In this document: one piece after another, positions 42,784 to 51,584 of the stretch | Layout of the letters: the number at the start of each line of letters is the position of its first letter | Numbering within the stretch: the first letter of the stretch is position 1 | Origin: Corynebacterium breve | GTDB lineage: Bacteria; Actinomycetota; Actinomycetes; Mycobacteriales; Mycobacteriaceae | DNA: 64,000 nt | Direction of reading: 5' to 3' | Assembly: GCF_030252165.1 (NCBI RefSeq) | Contig: NZ_CP126969.1 | Location: forward strand, 2,480,001-2,544,000 | Notes under the pieces: model-generated | What the model was told of the DNA's origin: nothing | Databases searched by the model: none | The model's input: the letters and a program-made list of their open reading frames with translations, nothing else | Made by a program: the position numbers and the translations under genes

Positions 42784-43585
42784 CGCCACAGTCCAGCACA
42801 ACAGGTGGTACCTGTTATTTGTGCGTGTTGGACTCACTGTCTTCGGCACGGTGTACGGGCTGCTCGGCCTTCTGGTGCTGCTCATCGCGTGGGATCCCAG
42901 CTTCCGCAGCAATTCCGCGAACTTTTATACCGTCCTAGAAGCAATCTCGCGCCGACCGATGGGGCGGTAGATTCTGCTGTTCGCCGCAGTAGGGCTGGCC
43001 ATGATCGCGTTATGGCAGGTCATCGAGGCGCTCGTCGGATATGTGCACTTGCGCGGCGTCCGTCGCTTCAACCGCCGCGTCGCCAGCGTTGGCCGCGCGT
43101 TCATGTACCTCGGCCTGGGCGCTTTGACGTTCTTGGTCGCGTTGGATGTTGAGCTACGTGGCAACACCACGTGGGCAGACATTGTCGACGAAGCCCTGGG
43201 GCGCCGAGGCGGTCGCCAGCTGATTGTGGCGGTGGGCTGCGTGATTATCGCGATTGGCATCGGGCAAATGGGGCGCGGGATCGGCCGCATTTTCGTCGAC
43301 GAGTTTGAAGGGCCCGTCTCCCGCTGGGTTGTCGCCTTGGGGCTGGTGGGCTATGTCATGCTGGGGCTATCCGTGGTGCTCGTCGGTGGGGCACTGGTAT
43401 GGTCAGCGATCAGCGTGCACCCCGAATACGCAGGAACGATCAGTACAGTGATCAAAATATTGGTGGAAACGCCATTGCTCGGGCCCGTGTTGGGCACGAT
43501 TGTGGCGGCGGGATTCGTGAGTTTCGCGGTATTTTGTATCGCCTGGTCAACTCAGCCGCTGCACGCCACACGCGTTGAGCGCTAG
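42761..43585 (+). pseudogene. DUF1206 membrane protein with in-frame amber stop
   Basis: From GTG 42761 the frame reads [23 protein letters not shown] and is stopped by TAG at 42968-42970 (RRPMGR*ILLFAAVG). It continues in the same frame for 205 residues to 43585. Six membrane helices and the repeated RxGRxF-like segments (ASVGRAFMYLGLGAL) fit DUF1206. One base change would restore it. A start at 43001 could express the rest. Confidence 0.8.
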
Positions 43586-43592
43586 GTCTGAG

Positions 43593-44258
43593 TCACCTAG
43601 CCGCGATCTGCGCCGCCAAGTGTCCCGCGCCGTACCCATTGTCGATATTCACCACGCCCACACCCGGAGCGCACGAGTTCAGCATGGTTAAAAGGGGTGC
43701 GATCCCGCCAGCACCCGCGCCATATCCCACTGAAGTCGGCACAGCCACCACCGGCGCGGACACCAGGCCGCCGACCACACTCGGCAAAGCACCATCCATA
43801 CCGGCGACGACCACGATCACCCCCGCGGATTGCAGCTCCTCTTCGTGCGCCAACAGTCGGTGGATGCCGGCCACGCCCACGTCGGCGATGAGCGATACGG
43901 ATCGTCCCAGGTAGCGGGCCGTGTGCATGGCCTCGCGGGCAACCGGCAGATCGGACGTCCCCGCGCATACGACCAGCACTGATACACCCGACGGTTCCGG
44001 CGCCTCAGCAGGAAAGGCGATCAGTCTGGCCAAGGGATCGTAGAAAGCACCGGGGAGCTCGCGCATGATGGCGGTGGCCTGCTCGTCGTTAAGCCTGGTG
44101 AACAGCGTGACATGGTCGGAATCCACGGCTTGGGCGATCGCGCGGACCTGCTCGACGGTTTTGCCTTCGCAGTAGATGGCCTCGGGGTAGCCGCGGCGAC
44201 GGACGCGGTCAGTGTCTAGCTGGGCAAAATCCCCAACGGGCTTAATCGGCTCCGACAT
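43593..44258 (-). CDS. larB: LarB, nickel-pincer cofactor carboxylase/hydrolase
   Basis: 221 residues with a PurE-like C-terminal domain: VSVLVVCAGTSDLPVAREA, GVIVVVAGMDGALPSVVGGL and APVVAVPTSVGYGAG. The N-terminal part (RRGYPEAIYCEGKTVEQVRAIAQ) is the LarB lead segment. LarB carboxylates and AMP-cleaves nicotinic acid adenine dinucleotide, the first step toward the SCS-pincer. Its start overlaps larE by 17 bases. Confidence 0.9.
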   Translation of the reverse strand: MSEPIKPVGDFAQLDTDRVRRRGYPEAIYCEGKTVEQVRAIAQAVDSDHVTLFTRLNDEQATAIMRELPGAFYDPLARLIAFPAEAPEPSGVSVLVVCAGTSDLPVAREAMHTARYLGRSVSLIADVGVAGIHRLLAHEEELQSAGVIVVVAGMDGALPSVVGGLVSAPVVAVPTSVGYGAGAGGIAPLLTMLNSCAPGVGVVNIDNGYGAGHLAAQIAAR

Positions 44259-45108
44259 AGTTCAACTTCTCTTTCAGCGCGGCGACGGTCATCGCGCCGG
44301 ACTGGATGCCCAAGACGTCGATCGCGGCAAAGGTGAACCCGACGGCGCGGGCGGATTCCATAATCTTATCCGCGGTGGCGGGCTCCAAGGCGCGGGCCAT
44401 CTCCGCGCGCGGCAGCTCGACCCGCGCGATGGAGTCGTGGTGACGCACGCGCGAATCGGAAAAGCCTAGCTCATACAAAGTGAGCTCCAGGGCCTCGATC
44501 TGCGCCAGCTTCTTCGGATGCACCGGCAAGCCGTGTGGGACGCGCGATGCCAAACACGGAGCGGCGGGCTTGTCCGCCACGGGCAGGTCAAAGGCGCGCG
44601 CGATCTGACGCACCTCAGCCTTGGTCAGTCCGGCGTCAGCTAGCGGGCGCAGCACACCATGCTCGCGGGCCGCCTGCGCACCGGGGCGGTCGATGCGCGC
44701 AGCGTCGTCGGCGTTCTCACCGTAGGCAACAGCAACTAGACCATGCTTGCCGACGACCCCTTCGTCGATCACCTGGAACATTTCGTCCTTGCAGAAATAG
44801 CAGCGGTCAACATCGTTTTCCACGTAAGCAGGGTTCTGGTCCTCGTGAGTGTCGACCTCAATGACCTCGGCGCCGATCAGGGCGGCGGTGTCGCGGGCCA
44901 TGGCGCGTTCGCGGGCGGCCAACGACGCGGAGACCGCGGTGATACCGAGGGTGCGGTCGTGGCCAAGGACGTACTCGCAGATCGCCAGGAGTGTCGCGGA
45001 ATCCACGCCACCTGAATAGGCGACGCCGACGCGGCCGGTCGTCGGCAAGCAGCGTGCGACGCGGTCAAGCAAGGCCTGGGTTGCTGAATCAGGCTGGGGT
45101 AAAGACAT
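44242..45108 (-). CDS. larE: LarE, sulfur transferase of the nickel-pincer pathway ([4Fe-4S]-type)
   Basis: 288 residues. PP-loop VGVAYSGGVDSATLLAI near the N-terminus. C103-Y-F-C106 together with C185 (AAPCLASRV) matches the three-cysteine set of LarE proteins that carry a [4Fe-4S] cluster and use it for sulfur transfer, unlike the single-Cys sacrificial enzymes. Operon larE-larB on the minus strand, convergent with larC-DUF1206. Confidence 0.9.
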   Translation of the reverse strand: MSLPQPDSATQALLDRVARCLPTTGRVGVAYSGGVDSATLLAICEYVLGHDRTLGITAVSASLAARERAMARDTAALIGAEVIEVDTHEDQNPAYVENDVDRCYFCKDEMFQVIDEGVVGKHGLVAVAYGENADDAARIDRPGAQAAREHGVLRPLADAGLTKAEVRQIARAFDLPVADKPAAPCLASRVPHGLPVHPKKLAQIEALELTLYELGFSDSRVRHHDSIARVELPRAEMARALEPATADKIMESARAVGFTFAAIDVLGIQSGAMTVAALKEKLNYVGAD

Positions 45109-45239
45109 GGTTCCACTCTAGGCGTTGGGGGCGTAGAGACAACTGTGAGTTAGGCAATGGAATGACCATATGCGGGCAAGGTGTATAGAACTTTGGTAGG
45201 ACTGGAGGTAGTGCCCTCCACCACAGAAAGGCAAAAATC

Positions 45240-47372
45240 ATGACAGAATCACAACGTCCTTGGATGGACGACAACCTCTCCGACCGCGAGCGTGCCGAAA
45301 AGCTCGTGGAAAACATGACCCTGGAGCAGAAGATCGCTCAGCTCCACGGCGGCATGGAGACCATTAACATTTACGCGGCGTCCAACGAGATTGACCCCGA
45401 AGACGAAGATGCCATGGAGCAGCTGGCCATGCAGATTCAGATCGAGCGCCACGTGCCGGAGATTCCAGAACTGGGTATCCCGCGCTTCCGCATTACCAAC
45501 GGCCCAGTCGGCGTGGGCATGGGCGATGGCACCCCGTCTCCACCGGCGACCGCTTTGCCGATGACCATTGGTGTTGCGGCTTCTTTTGACCCCGAGCTGG
45601 CGTTTAAATACGGCGATATCATTGGCCGCGAGACCGATGATCTAGGCCAGCACGTGCTGGAAGGCCCAGGCGTGTGTCTGCACCGCACCGTAACTGCAGG
45701 CCGCAACTTTGAGTACTTCTCCGAGGATCCTTACCTCTCCGGCGTGATGGGTATCGAGGTGACCAAGGCGATCCAGGCACACGACATCATCGCGATGGCC
45801 AAGCACTATGCGGTCAACGACCAGGAATTCGAGCGCTTCCGCACCAACGTCGAGGTTGACGAGCAGACCCTACGCGAGATGTACCTTTTGCCCTTCGAAA
45901 TGGTGGTCAAGGACGGCCAGGTCGCAGCGATCATGTCGGCCTACAATCGCGTGCGCGGCGACTACGCAACGGAAAACCGCTACCTGCTTAACGACGTCCT
46001 CCGCGGCGACTGGGGCTTCGAAGGCTACGTCCAGTCGGACTTCTGGTCCACCCGCTCTGCAGCCGCTTCCTTGAACGCCGGCCTAGACCACGAAATGCCG
46101 GATGCCAAGTGGCTCAACGAGGACAACGTCAAGGCAGCCTTGGAAGACACTTCCTTGGAAATCGAGCTGGTCGACCGCGCACTGGTGCGCCGCTACACCC
46201 AGATGTTCCGCTTTAACCAGTTCGACCGCGAGTACGCCCCGCGCGAAATCGACGCGGCTGGCAACGGTGCGATCTCCCGCGAGATCGGCGCGGACATGGC
46301 CGTTTTGCTGAAGAACGACAAGAACATCCTGCCACTGGATCCGAACTCCGCGGGCAAGATCCTGATCGTGGGGCAGGAGAAGTTTGCCAAGTACGCCTGC
46401 CAGGGTGGCGGCGGCTCGTCCAAGGTGGATCCGCTGTACACCGTGGACCCAGAGCCAGGCCTGCGCGACGTCATCGCCGATTTGGGCGGCAGCGCTACCG
46501 TTGAGTCCTTCATCGTGGAACGCGACCTGTCCAACCTCGAAGGTGCCGTCGAGGCAGCTAAGGGCGCCGATACCGTGCTTATCATGGCCGGCCTAATCGC
46601 CACCGAGGGCGCCGACATGCCAACCATGCTCATGCCACAAAAGCAATCCGACATGATTGCTGAGCTGCTGAAGGCCAACGACAACTCTGTGGTCGTGCTG
46701 AAGTCTTCCGCACCGCTGGTCATGCCATGGATCGACGATGCAGCCACCGTCCTCGAAGTGTGGAACCAGGGCGCCGAGGACGGCCACGTTGTCGGCGACC
46801 TTGTCTTCGGCAGCGTTAACCCATCCGGCAAGGTCCCAACCACCTACCCAAAGACTGAGGCGGATTGGATCGGCCACGATCACCCCGAGCGCTACCCAGG
46901 TGTCAACCTTGGCGAAGGCTACAACACCATCACCTATTCCGAGGGGCTGGAGATGGGTTACCGCTGGTTCCAGGCCAACGATGTCACCCCGGCGTTCCCA
47001 TTTGGCTACGGTTTGTCCTACACCAGCTTCGAGCTTTCCGACGTCTCCGTCGCCGGCTCCGCAGCAGGCGTGAAGGTCTCCGCCACCGTGAAGAACACCG
47101 GCGATGTCGCAGGTGCCGAGGTTGTCCAGGTCTACCTGGGTATTCCTTCCGAGGGCCAGCCACCGAAGCGCCTGGTCGGTTTTGCCAAGGTGCAGGTTGA
47201 GCCGGGTTCCTCCGCCGCAGTGGAGATCAACATCGACGCAGATGCAACCCATCACCCACTGAGCGTGTGGGATGTCGCAGCACGCGACTTTGTGGTGCCA
47301 TCGGGCGAATTCACCGTGTACGTGGGCACGTCTTCTGACGATGACTCGCACGTGGAGAAATTCACCGTGTAG
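45240..47372 (+). CDS. Glycoside hydrolase family 3 beta-glucosidase-like enzyme
   Basis: 710 residues. GH3 N-terminal barrel with RITNGPVGVG, KHYAVNDQEFERFRTNVEVDEQTLREMYLLPFE and the nucleophile region EGYVQSDFWSTRS (D in SDF). GH3_C sandwich (MAVLLKNDKNILPLDP), fibronectin III-like end (EVVQVYLGIPSEGQPPKRLVGFAKV). No signal peptide, so intracellular. It ends at a bidirectional terminator. Confidence 0.85.
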   Translation: MTESQRPWMDDNLSDRERAEKLVENMTLEQKIAQLHGGMETINIYAASNEIDPEDEDAMEQLAMQIQIERHVPEIPELGIPRFRITNGPVGVGMGDGTPSPPATALPMTIGVAASFDPELAFKYGDIIGRETDDLGQHVLEGPGVCLHRTVTAGRNFEYFSEDPYLSGVMGIEVTKAIQAHDIIAMAKHYAVNDQEFERFRTNVEVDEQTLREMYLLPFEMVVKDGQVAAIMSAYNRVRGDYATENRYLLNDVLRGDWGFEGYVQSDFWSTRSAAASLNAGLDHEMPDAKWLNEDNVKAALEDTSLEIELVDRALVRRYTQMFRFNQFDREYAPREIDAAGNGAISREIGADMAVLLKNDKNILPLDPNSAGKILIVGQEKFAKYACQGGGGSSKVDPLYTVDPEPGLRDVIADLGGSATVESFIVERDLSNLEGAVEAAKGADTVLIMAGLIATEGADMPTMLMPQKQSDMIAELLKANDNSVVVLKSSAPLVMPWIDDAATVLEVWNQGAEDGHVVGDLVFGSVNPSGKVPTTYPKTEADWIGHDHPERYPGVNLGEGYNTITYSEGLEMGYRWFQANDVTPAFPFGYGLSYTSFELSDVSVAGSAAGVKVSATVKNTGDVAGAEVVQVYLGIPSEGQPPKRLVGFAKVQVEPGSSAAVEINIDADATHHPLSVWDVAARDFVVPSGEFTVYVGTSSDDDSHVEKFTV

Positions 47373-47401
47373 TCCACCGAGAAGGCGAATCTGAGAAAGG
47401 A

Positions 47402-47437
47402 AATTTGCCCCGGAAACACCTAGTTCCGGGGCAAATT
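47402..47437. terminator. Bidirectional rho-independent terminator
   Basis: Perfect 14-bp stem AATTTGCCCCGGAA (47402-47415) with 47424-47437, 8-base loop, GC core and A/T-rich edges. Between convergent GH3 and lipoprotein genes. Confidence 0.85.
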
Positions 47438-47464
47438 GCCCTTTGTATATTTACCTTTAAAAGA

Positions 47465-47809
47465 CTAAGGCAGCTGCTCACCGGTTTGTGGCGGGTCGAA
47501 TTGCTGAGGTGGGAGCACGTCAGGGGTACCCTGCTCAGGTTGATTCGGCTGCTTTGGTTGGAAACTCTCCGGTGGTAGCATGTCAGGCTTCTGGGACGGA
47601 GGTAGCTCCGCACCCGAGGAAACCGAAGGCTGTGGTTCGACCTGCTCTTCGGCCGGGGTGGTTTCCTCTTCGGCAGATGACGTGTCTGGTGTGGTCGTCG
47701 ACAAGCTGCTTTCAGTGGTGTTGCTGGTGTTCTCTGCTGGGTTTTCTGCTTCGCCACAGGCGGTCAGGGTGAGTGTTAGTGCAAGAATGGCAGCGATACG
47801 GCGCTTCAT
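47465..47809 (-). CDS. Small Pro/Glu/Thr-rich lipoprotein
   Basis: 114 residues: MKRRIAAILALTLTLTAC has a clear lipobox (LTAC, lipidated C18). The mature part is low-complexity and disordered, rich in Thr, Glu, Pro and Gln (TPDTSSAEEETTPAEEQ, PPESFQPKQPNQPEQG). Function unknown, perhaps a cell-wall spacer. It begins 12 bp after the larA-like stop on the same strand, so is probably co-transcribed with it. Confidence 0.75.
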   Translation of the reverse strand: MKRRIAAILALTLTLTACGEAENPAENTSNTTESSLSTTTPDTSSAEEETTPAEEQVEPQPSVSSGAELPPSQKPDMLPPESFQPKQPNQPEQGTPDVLPPQQFDPPQTGEQLP

Positions 47810-47821
47810 GGTTTACTCCTC

Positions 47822-49138
47822 TTATTTCTTTAATCGGTGAAGGATTTCGCCGGCGTGCTCGACGACGAGGGTGTCTGGGTCCGATTCGAATTCGGCCCAG
47901 TCCAGCGTGTCTGGGTCGGCGTATCCAAGGTTGTAGGCTTCGCAAACCTCGCGAGGAACTCGGGAGGCCAGGGTGATGTTGATGCGCAGGGTCTCCACTC
48001 CGGTCTCAGCATCGTATTCGCCGAGTCCACGGACGTGAGTCGAGTGTGCGATTTCCCCCCAAGGGTGGTCTTTGAATTTATCCCACTGCTTGATGAAGTA
48101 GTCGATGCAGTGGTAGCCGATCTCGCCGATGCCTGGGTGCATTTCGGCGATCTCAGTGATGTGCGGTGCGTAAACGATGATCTCGCCACCGTCGGCGCAC
48201 ACCGGTTCCATCTTGTAGACACCCTTGGCGCCGGTCCAGAGGTCCTCATACATTTCGGGCACCTTGGACACGATGCGCTTGTATGGCGCGTCGAGCCACT
48301 TGATGTGGGTCTGGTGTGCGATTTCAGCGTTAGCGGCCCACGCGGATTCGGTAGTGCCAAACGCTACCGAGTGCAAAGTCAGGGAATCGTCGTCGCCTGT
48401 GGTTGCCACGTAAGTGATCGCGAGCTTCTCTCCCGGGATCATGTCCGACGCGGTGTTAATCAGCTGGCGTACGGGGGTGATTCCCAAGGTGCCGATGATG
48501 TCGGAGGCGGTGATGAGGGCACCGACCCAGTGGGAGATATCGATGACATCGTGTACTGAGCAGCCAGGGAAGAAGTACTTGTTGCCACCGGACATGCCGA
48601 CTACTTCGTGAGGGAAGATCGGGCCGACGACTAAGTTCACGTCTGCCTCGGCGACGAGCTTATTGATCTGCACGTCCATCGCGCGGTCATGCAACAGGCC
48701 GGACGTCAATCGCTCAATCTCGTCGGCAGGCACGGTGCCTAGGGAGACAATTGCGTCGGGGTTCTGCCAGTCGTGGTTGAGAATCTGCGCCTTAGGGAAG
48801 CGAGACTTTAGTTCACTCTCACCTACGCCCAGCAGTTTTTCAATCGCTGCTTCTGGCATTGCCGCGTGCGTGCCCAATGCGATCAGGATGGTGATCGACT
48901 GTGCGCGGTTTTCCAGGGCATCGTATGCCGACTGGATCATCAACGCGTGCGGGCCTGAGCGCGTACCGTCTGGGATCACGACGACAACGTTCTTGTCGTC
49001 GATGTCGGCGCCTTCCAATTGCTCAAGGATGAATTGGCGGGCCTGATCGTCGCTAAGCGAATCGGTGGGTGAGCCCAGCAGCGAAGCTTGAGCAGCCAGA
49101 CCCTCTGGCACGGGGAGCGTCAGGTTTTCTTTTGTCAT
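47822..49138 (-). CDS. LarA-family nickel-pincer-dependent racemase
   Basis: 438 residues from ATG 49138. VVVVIPDGTRSGP, IALGTHAAM, NHDW, VVGPIFPHEVVGMSGGNKYFFPGC (with the lysine that anchors the pincer in LarA) and HPGIGEIGYH fit the LarA superfamily (DUF2088). The substrate may be lactate or another 2-hydroxy acid; PHEVVGMSGG differs from canonical lactate racemase sequences, so I do not use the larA symbol. With larB, larC and larE within 8 kb the cofactor pathway is complete. Confidence 0.85.
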   Translation of the reverse strand: MTKENLTLPVPEGLAAQASLLGSPTDSLSDDQARQFILEQLEGADIDDKNVVVVIPDGTRSGPHALMIQSAYDALENRAQSITILIALGTHAAMPEAAIEKLLGVGESELKSRFPKAQILNHDWQNPDAIVSLGTVPADEIERLTSGLLHDRAMDVQINKLVAEADVNLVVGPIFPHEVVGMSGGNKYFFPGCSVHDVIDISHWVGALITASDIIGTLGITPVRQLINTASDMIPGEKLAITYVATTGDDDSLTLHSVAFGTTESAWAANAEIAHQTHIKWLDAPYKRIVSKVPEMYEDLWTGAKGVYKMEPVCADGGEIIVYAPHITEIAEMHPGIGEIGYHCIDYFIKQWDKFKDHPWGEIAHSTHVRGLGEYDAETGVETLRINITLASRVPREVCEAYNLGYADPDTLDWAEFESDPDTLVVEHAGEILHRLKK

Positions 49139-49251
49139 ACAGACCAGTTTCCCCGGTTCTTGAGTGGGTTTCAAGCCTTTGACGTTGGTTGATTGTGCAA
49201 GCGCATGCTGTGACGGTAGAAACCAGCGAGTTCATCCGTACACTGGGCGCC

Positions 49252-50919
49252 ATGCTGTCGCCGATTCCTGATTACCTCAGCGCGATTCTCGACGAAGTCC
49301 GTGATCTGGACGGGGGAGAGGTCGCGCAGTACATTCCCGAGTTGAAAGATGCTGACCCCGAAAAGCTTTCGCTCGCGTTGTGCACTACGTCAGGACACAT
49401 GTATTCGGTTGGCGACGACGATGTTGAGTTCTCCATGCAGTCGGTATCCAAGCCTTTCGCCTATGCGTTGGCCCTGGACGAACGCGGTCCCGATGAGGTA
49501 TTCGAGGTCGTCGGTGTTGAGCCTTCCGGCGAGGCATTTAATGAGCTCTCGTTGGAGGAGTCGTCGAAACGCCCCGACAACGCGATGATCAACGCCGGCG
49601 CCATCGCCGTGAACCAGCTGATTAACGGCGAAACTTCCACGGTGGACGACCGTACCGAGCGGTTCCGCCAACTCTACATCGACCTCGCAGGCCGCGAACT
49701 GCGCCTGAACGAGGAACTTGTCGAGGCCGAGATGCAGACCGCCGACCGTAACCTTTCGATCGCCCACATGCTGCGTAGCTACGACGTCATCAAAGACGAG
49801 GCGCACGATGCCGTGCGGAGCTATATCGCGCAATGTTCCTTCATGGTGACTACCCGTGATCTCGCCGTCATGGCGGCGACCTTGGCTAACGGTGGGGTGC
49901 AACCGGTGACCGAAAAGCGCGTGTTTAGCGAGAAAGCCTCCCGGCTGGCGCTCGCGGTCATGAGTTCCGCCGGCATGTACGATGCGGCCGGCCGCTGGAT
50001 GGCCAACGTTGGAATCCCAGCAAAATCGGGTGTCTCCGGCGGGCTGATCGGGACAATGCCAGGACAAATGGGTATCGCGACACTATCACCTCGCCTAGAC
50101 CTGCAAGGCAACTCAGTCCGCGGGGTCGAGGCGTTTGAAAGGCTTTCCGACGAGATGGGCCTCCACCTCATGAGCGCGAACTACTATACCGCGCCGGGTA
50201 TCCGCTCGATCGACGTGGAAGGCGATTCCACGGTGATTTCCCTGCAGGGCATGATCAACTTCCCTTCTGCTGAGAACATTATCTACCAGCTCAGCGAGCA
50301 GCACCTGATGAGCGAGCGCCTTGTCCTCGATGTCTCGCACGTGACCGGTTTTAACAAAATGGGCCGCCGCGTGGTCAAAGAAGGGCTGCGCCGTTTCCGA
50401 GAGAACGGTATGCAGGTGGCGATCTACGATCCGGACAGCGTCATGACAGACCTGCAGTTCTCGGATGGCACTCACGCCGAAGAGGTCGAAGATTTCAGCA
50501 CTACGTTTGAGGTCGACGCCCCGGTGGACAAGGCTTTTGCTGCCGTTGCGCACCCTTCGCAGTGGTGGGCGAAGTCGATCACAGCGAAGGCTGGCGACGA
50601 GGGCGAAACCTTCGAGGTGGACATCCCCGAGCACTATTCCCACCTGCGCGTCACGGAGTGCGAGCCAGGCGAGCGCCTTGTCTGGCACGTCGATCCCACC
50701 GGCCACGAGGACGAGCAAGGGGAGTGGAAAGACACCGACCTCATCTTCGAGTTCGAGGAAAAGGGCGACAAGACCGAGATCACCTTTACTCACCGCGGAA
50801 TGCAGGAGCACTTGGAAACCTACGATCAGGACACATCCGAGTGGAAGCGCCAAATTGCCAAGGGGCTCATTCCGCTTATCGACGAAGGCAAGGGCGAGCC
50901 GTTAGAGGCGGATAACTAA
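49252..50919 (+). CDS. glsA: Glutaminase A with C-terminal STAS and SRPBCC (AHSA1-like) domains
   Basis: 555 residues from ATG 49252 (MLSPIPDYLSAIL). Residues 1-300: glutaminase with catalytic SVSK (MQSVSKPFAYAL), KRPDNAMINAGAIA and MPGQMGIA-type segments. Residues about 315-400: a STAS domain (STVISLQGMINFPSAENI, LDVSHVTGFNKMGRRVV), as in some bacterial GlsA proteins. Residues about 415-540: an SRPBCC/AHSA1-like fold (TTFEVDAPVDKAFAAVAHPSQWWAKSI, GERLVWHVDP, EITFTHRGM). The third domain fused to GlsA is unusual. Frame is open upstream to 49189. Confidence 0.85.
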   Translation: MLSPIPDYLSAILDEVRDLDGGEVAQYIPELKDADPEKLSLALCTTSGHMYSVGDDDVEFSMQSVSKPFAYALALDERGPDEVFEVVGVEPSGEAFNELSLEESSKRPDNAMINAGAIAVNQLINGETSTVDDRTERFRQLYIDLAGRELRLNEELVEAEMQTADRNLSIAHMLRSYDVIKDEAHDAVRSYIAQCSFMVTTRDLAVMAATLANGGVQPVTEKRVFSEKASRLALAVMSSAGMYDAAGRWMANVGIPAKSGVSGGLIGTMPGQMGIATLSPRLDLQGNSVRGVEAFERLSDEMGLHLMSANYYTAPGIRSIDVEGDSTVISLQGMINFPSAENIIYQLSEQHLMSERLVLDVSHVTGFNKMGRRVVKEGLRRFRENGMQVAIYDPDSVMTDLQFSDGTHAEEVEDFSTTFEVDAPVDKAFAAVAHPSQWWAKSITAKAGDEGETFEVDIPEHYSHLRVTECEPGERLVWHVDPTGHEDEQGEWKDTDLIFEFEEKGDKTEITFTHRGMQEHLETYDQDTSEWKRQIAKGLIPLIDEGKGEPLEADN

Positions 50920-51512
50920 TTGCCCCAGTCGCCCAGCGCGCCTTGGAGTGATCCGAGAATCGCGTCGAGAAGGGAGTAGTAGTCGTCGGCTTCGCAGTCG
51001 TTGTCTACCCACTCGAGGCAGGCGGCGTCGATGAAGCCGAAGATTCCGGCGATGGCGAACTCGCCGCGCCTGCTCTGTGGGTCGAGGAGACCCATGAGTT
51101 TGGTAAACATCTGATCCTGAAATTCCAGGCGGGTGTTTGTCGCTTCTGGCGGTTCATCGTTGCCGCGGCGGGTGAGCGACCAGCTCAAAGGCTGCGCTTG
51201 GACGTGTCCGAGGTAGATCTCTACTGCGGTGCGTACCTTGTCGCGTGAGGAGGTGTTCGGCGGTAGCTCATCGAGTGCTGCGTCGATCGTGTTGTGCAGC
51301 TTCTGCATGGTTTCATCGACCCAGGCAGAATAGAGACCAGCCTTGGAGCCAAAGTAGTGGAAAATCAGGGCCTGGGAAGAACCGGATTGGTCGGCGATCT
51401 TCTGGGTGGGCACCTCGGAGTAGGGGGCTTGTCCGAAGAGGTCGCCGGCGGCTTCAAGGATGACGGCGCGGCGTTCTGCACTGCTGAGGCGGCGGCGAGG
51501 TTCGGAAGTCAT
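50916..51512 (-). CDS. TetR-family regulator
   Basis: 198 residues. HTH PYSEVPTQKIADQSGSSQALIFHYFGSKAGLYSAWV. Its stop overlaps the glutaminase stop on the other strand. Divergent from the GH13 gene across a 25-bp operator, so it probably represses that gene and itself. Confidence 0.85.
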   Translation of the reverse strand: MTSEPRRRLSSAERRAVILEAAGDLFGQAPYSEVPTQKIADQSGSSQALIFHYFGSKAGLYSAWVDETMQKLHNTIDAALDELPPNTSSRDKVRTAVEIYLGHVQAQPLSWSLTRRGNDEPPEATNTRLEFQDQMFTKLMGLLDPQSRRGEFAIAGIFGFIDAACLEWVDNDCEADDYYSLLDAILGSLQGALGDWGN

Positions 51513-51538
51513 ACTGGCAATCCTACACGTATTGATCT

Positions 51539-51563
51539 ACACTCAACAACAGTTGTTAAGTAT
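51539..51563. promoter_or_regulatory. TetR operator with AACAAC-A-GTTGTT core
   Basis: ACACTCAACAAC and GTTGTTAAGTAT flank a central A; 10 of 12 positions mirror. It fills the gap between divergent tetR and GH13 genes. Confidence 0.75.
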
Positions 51564-51584
51564 CACTCAATAAGGAGGATGAAC

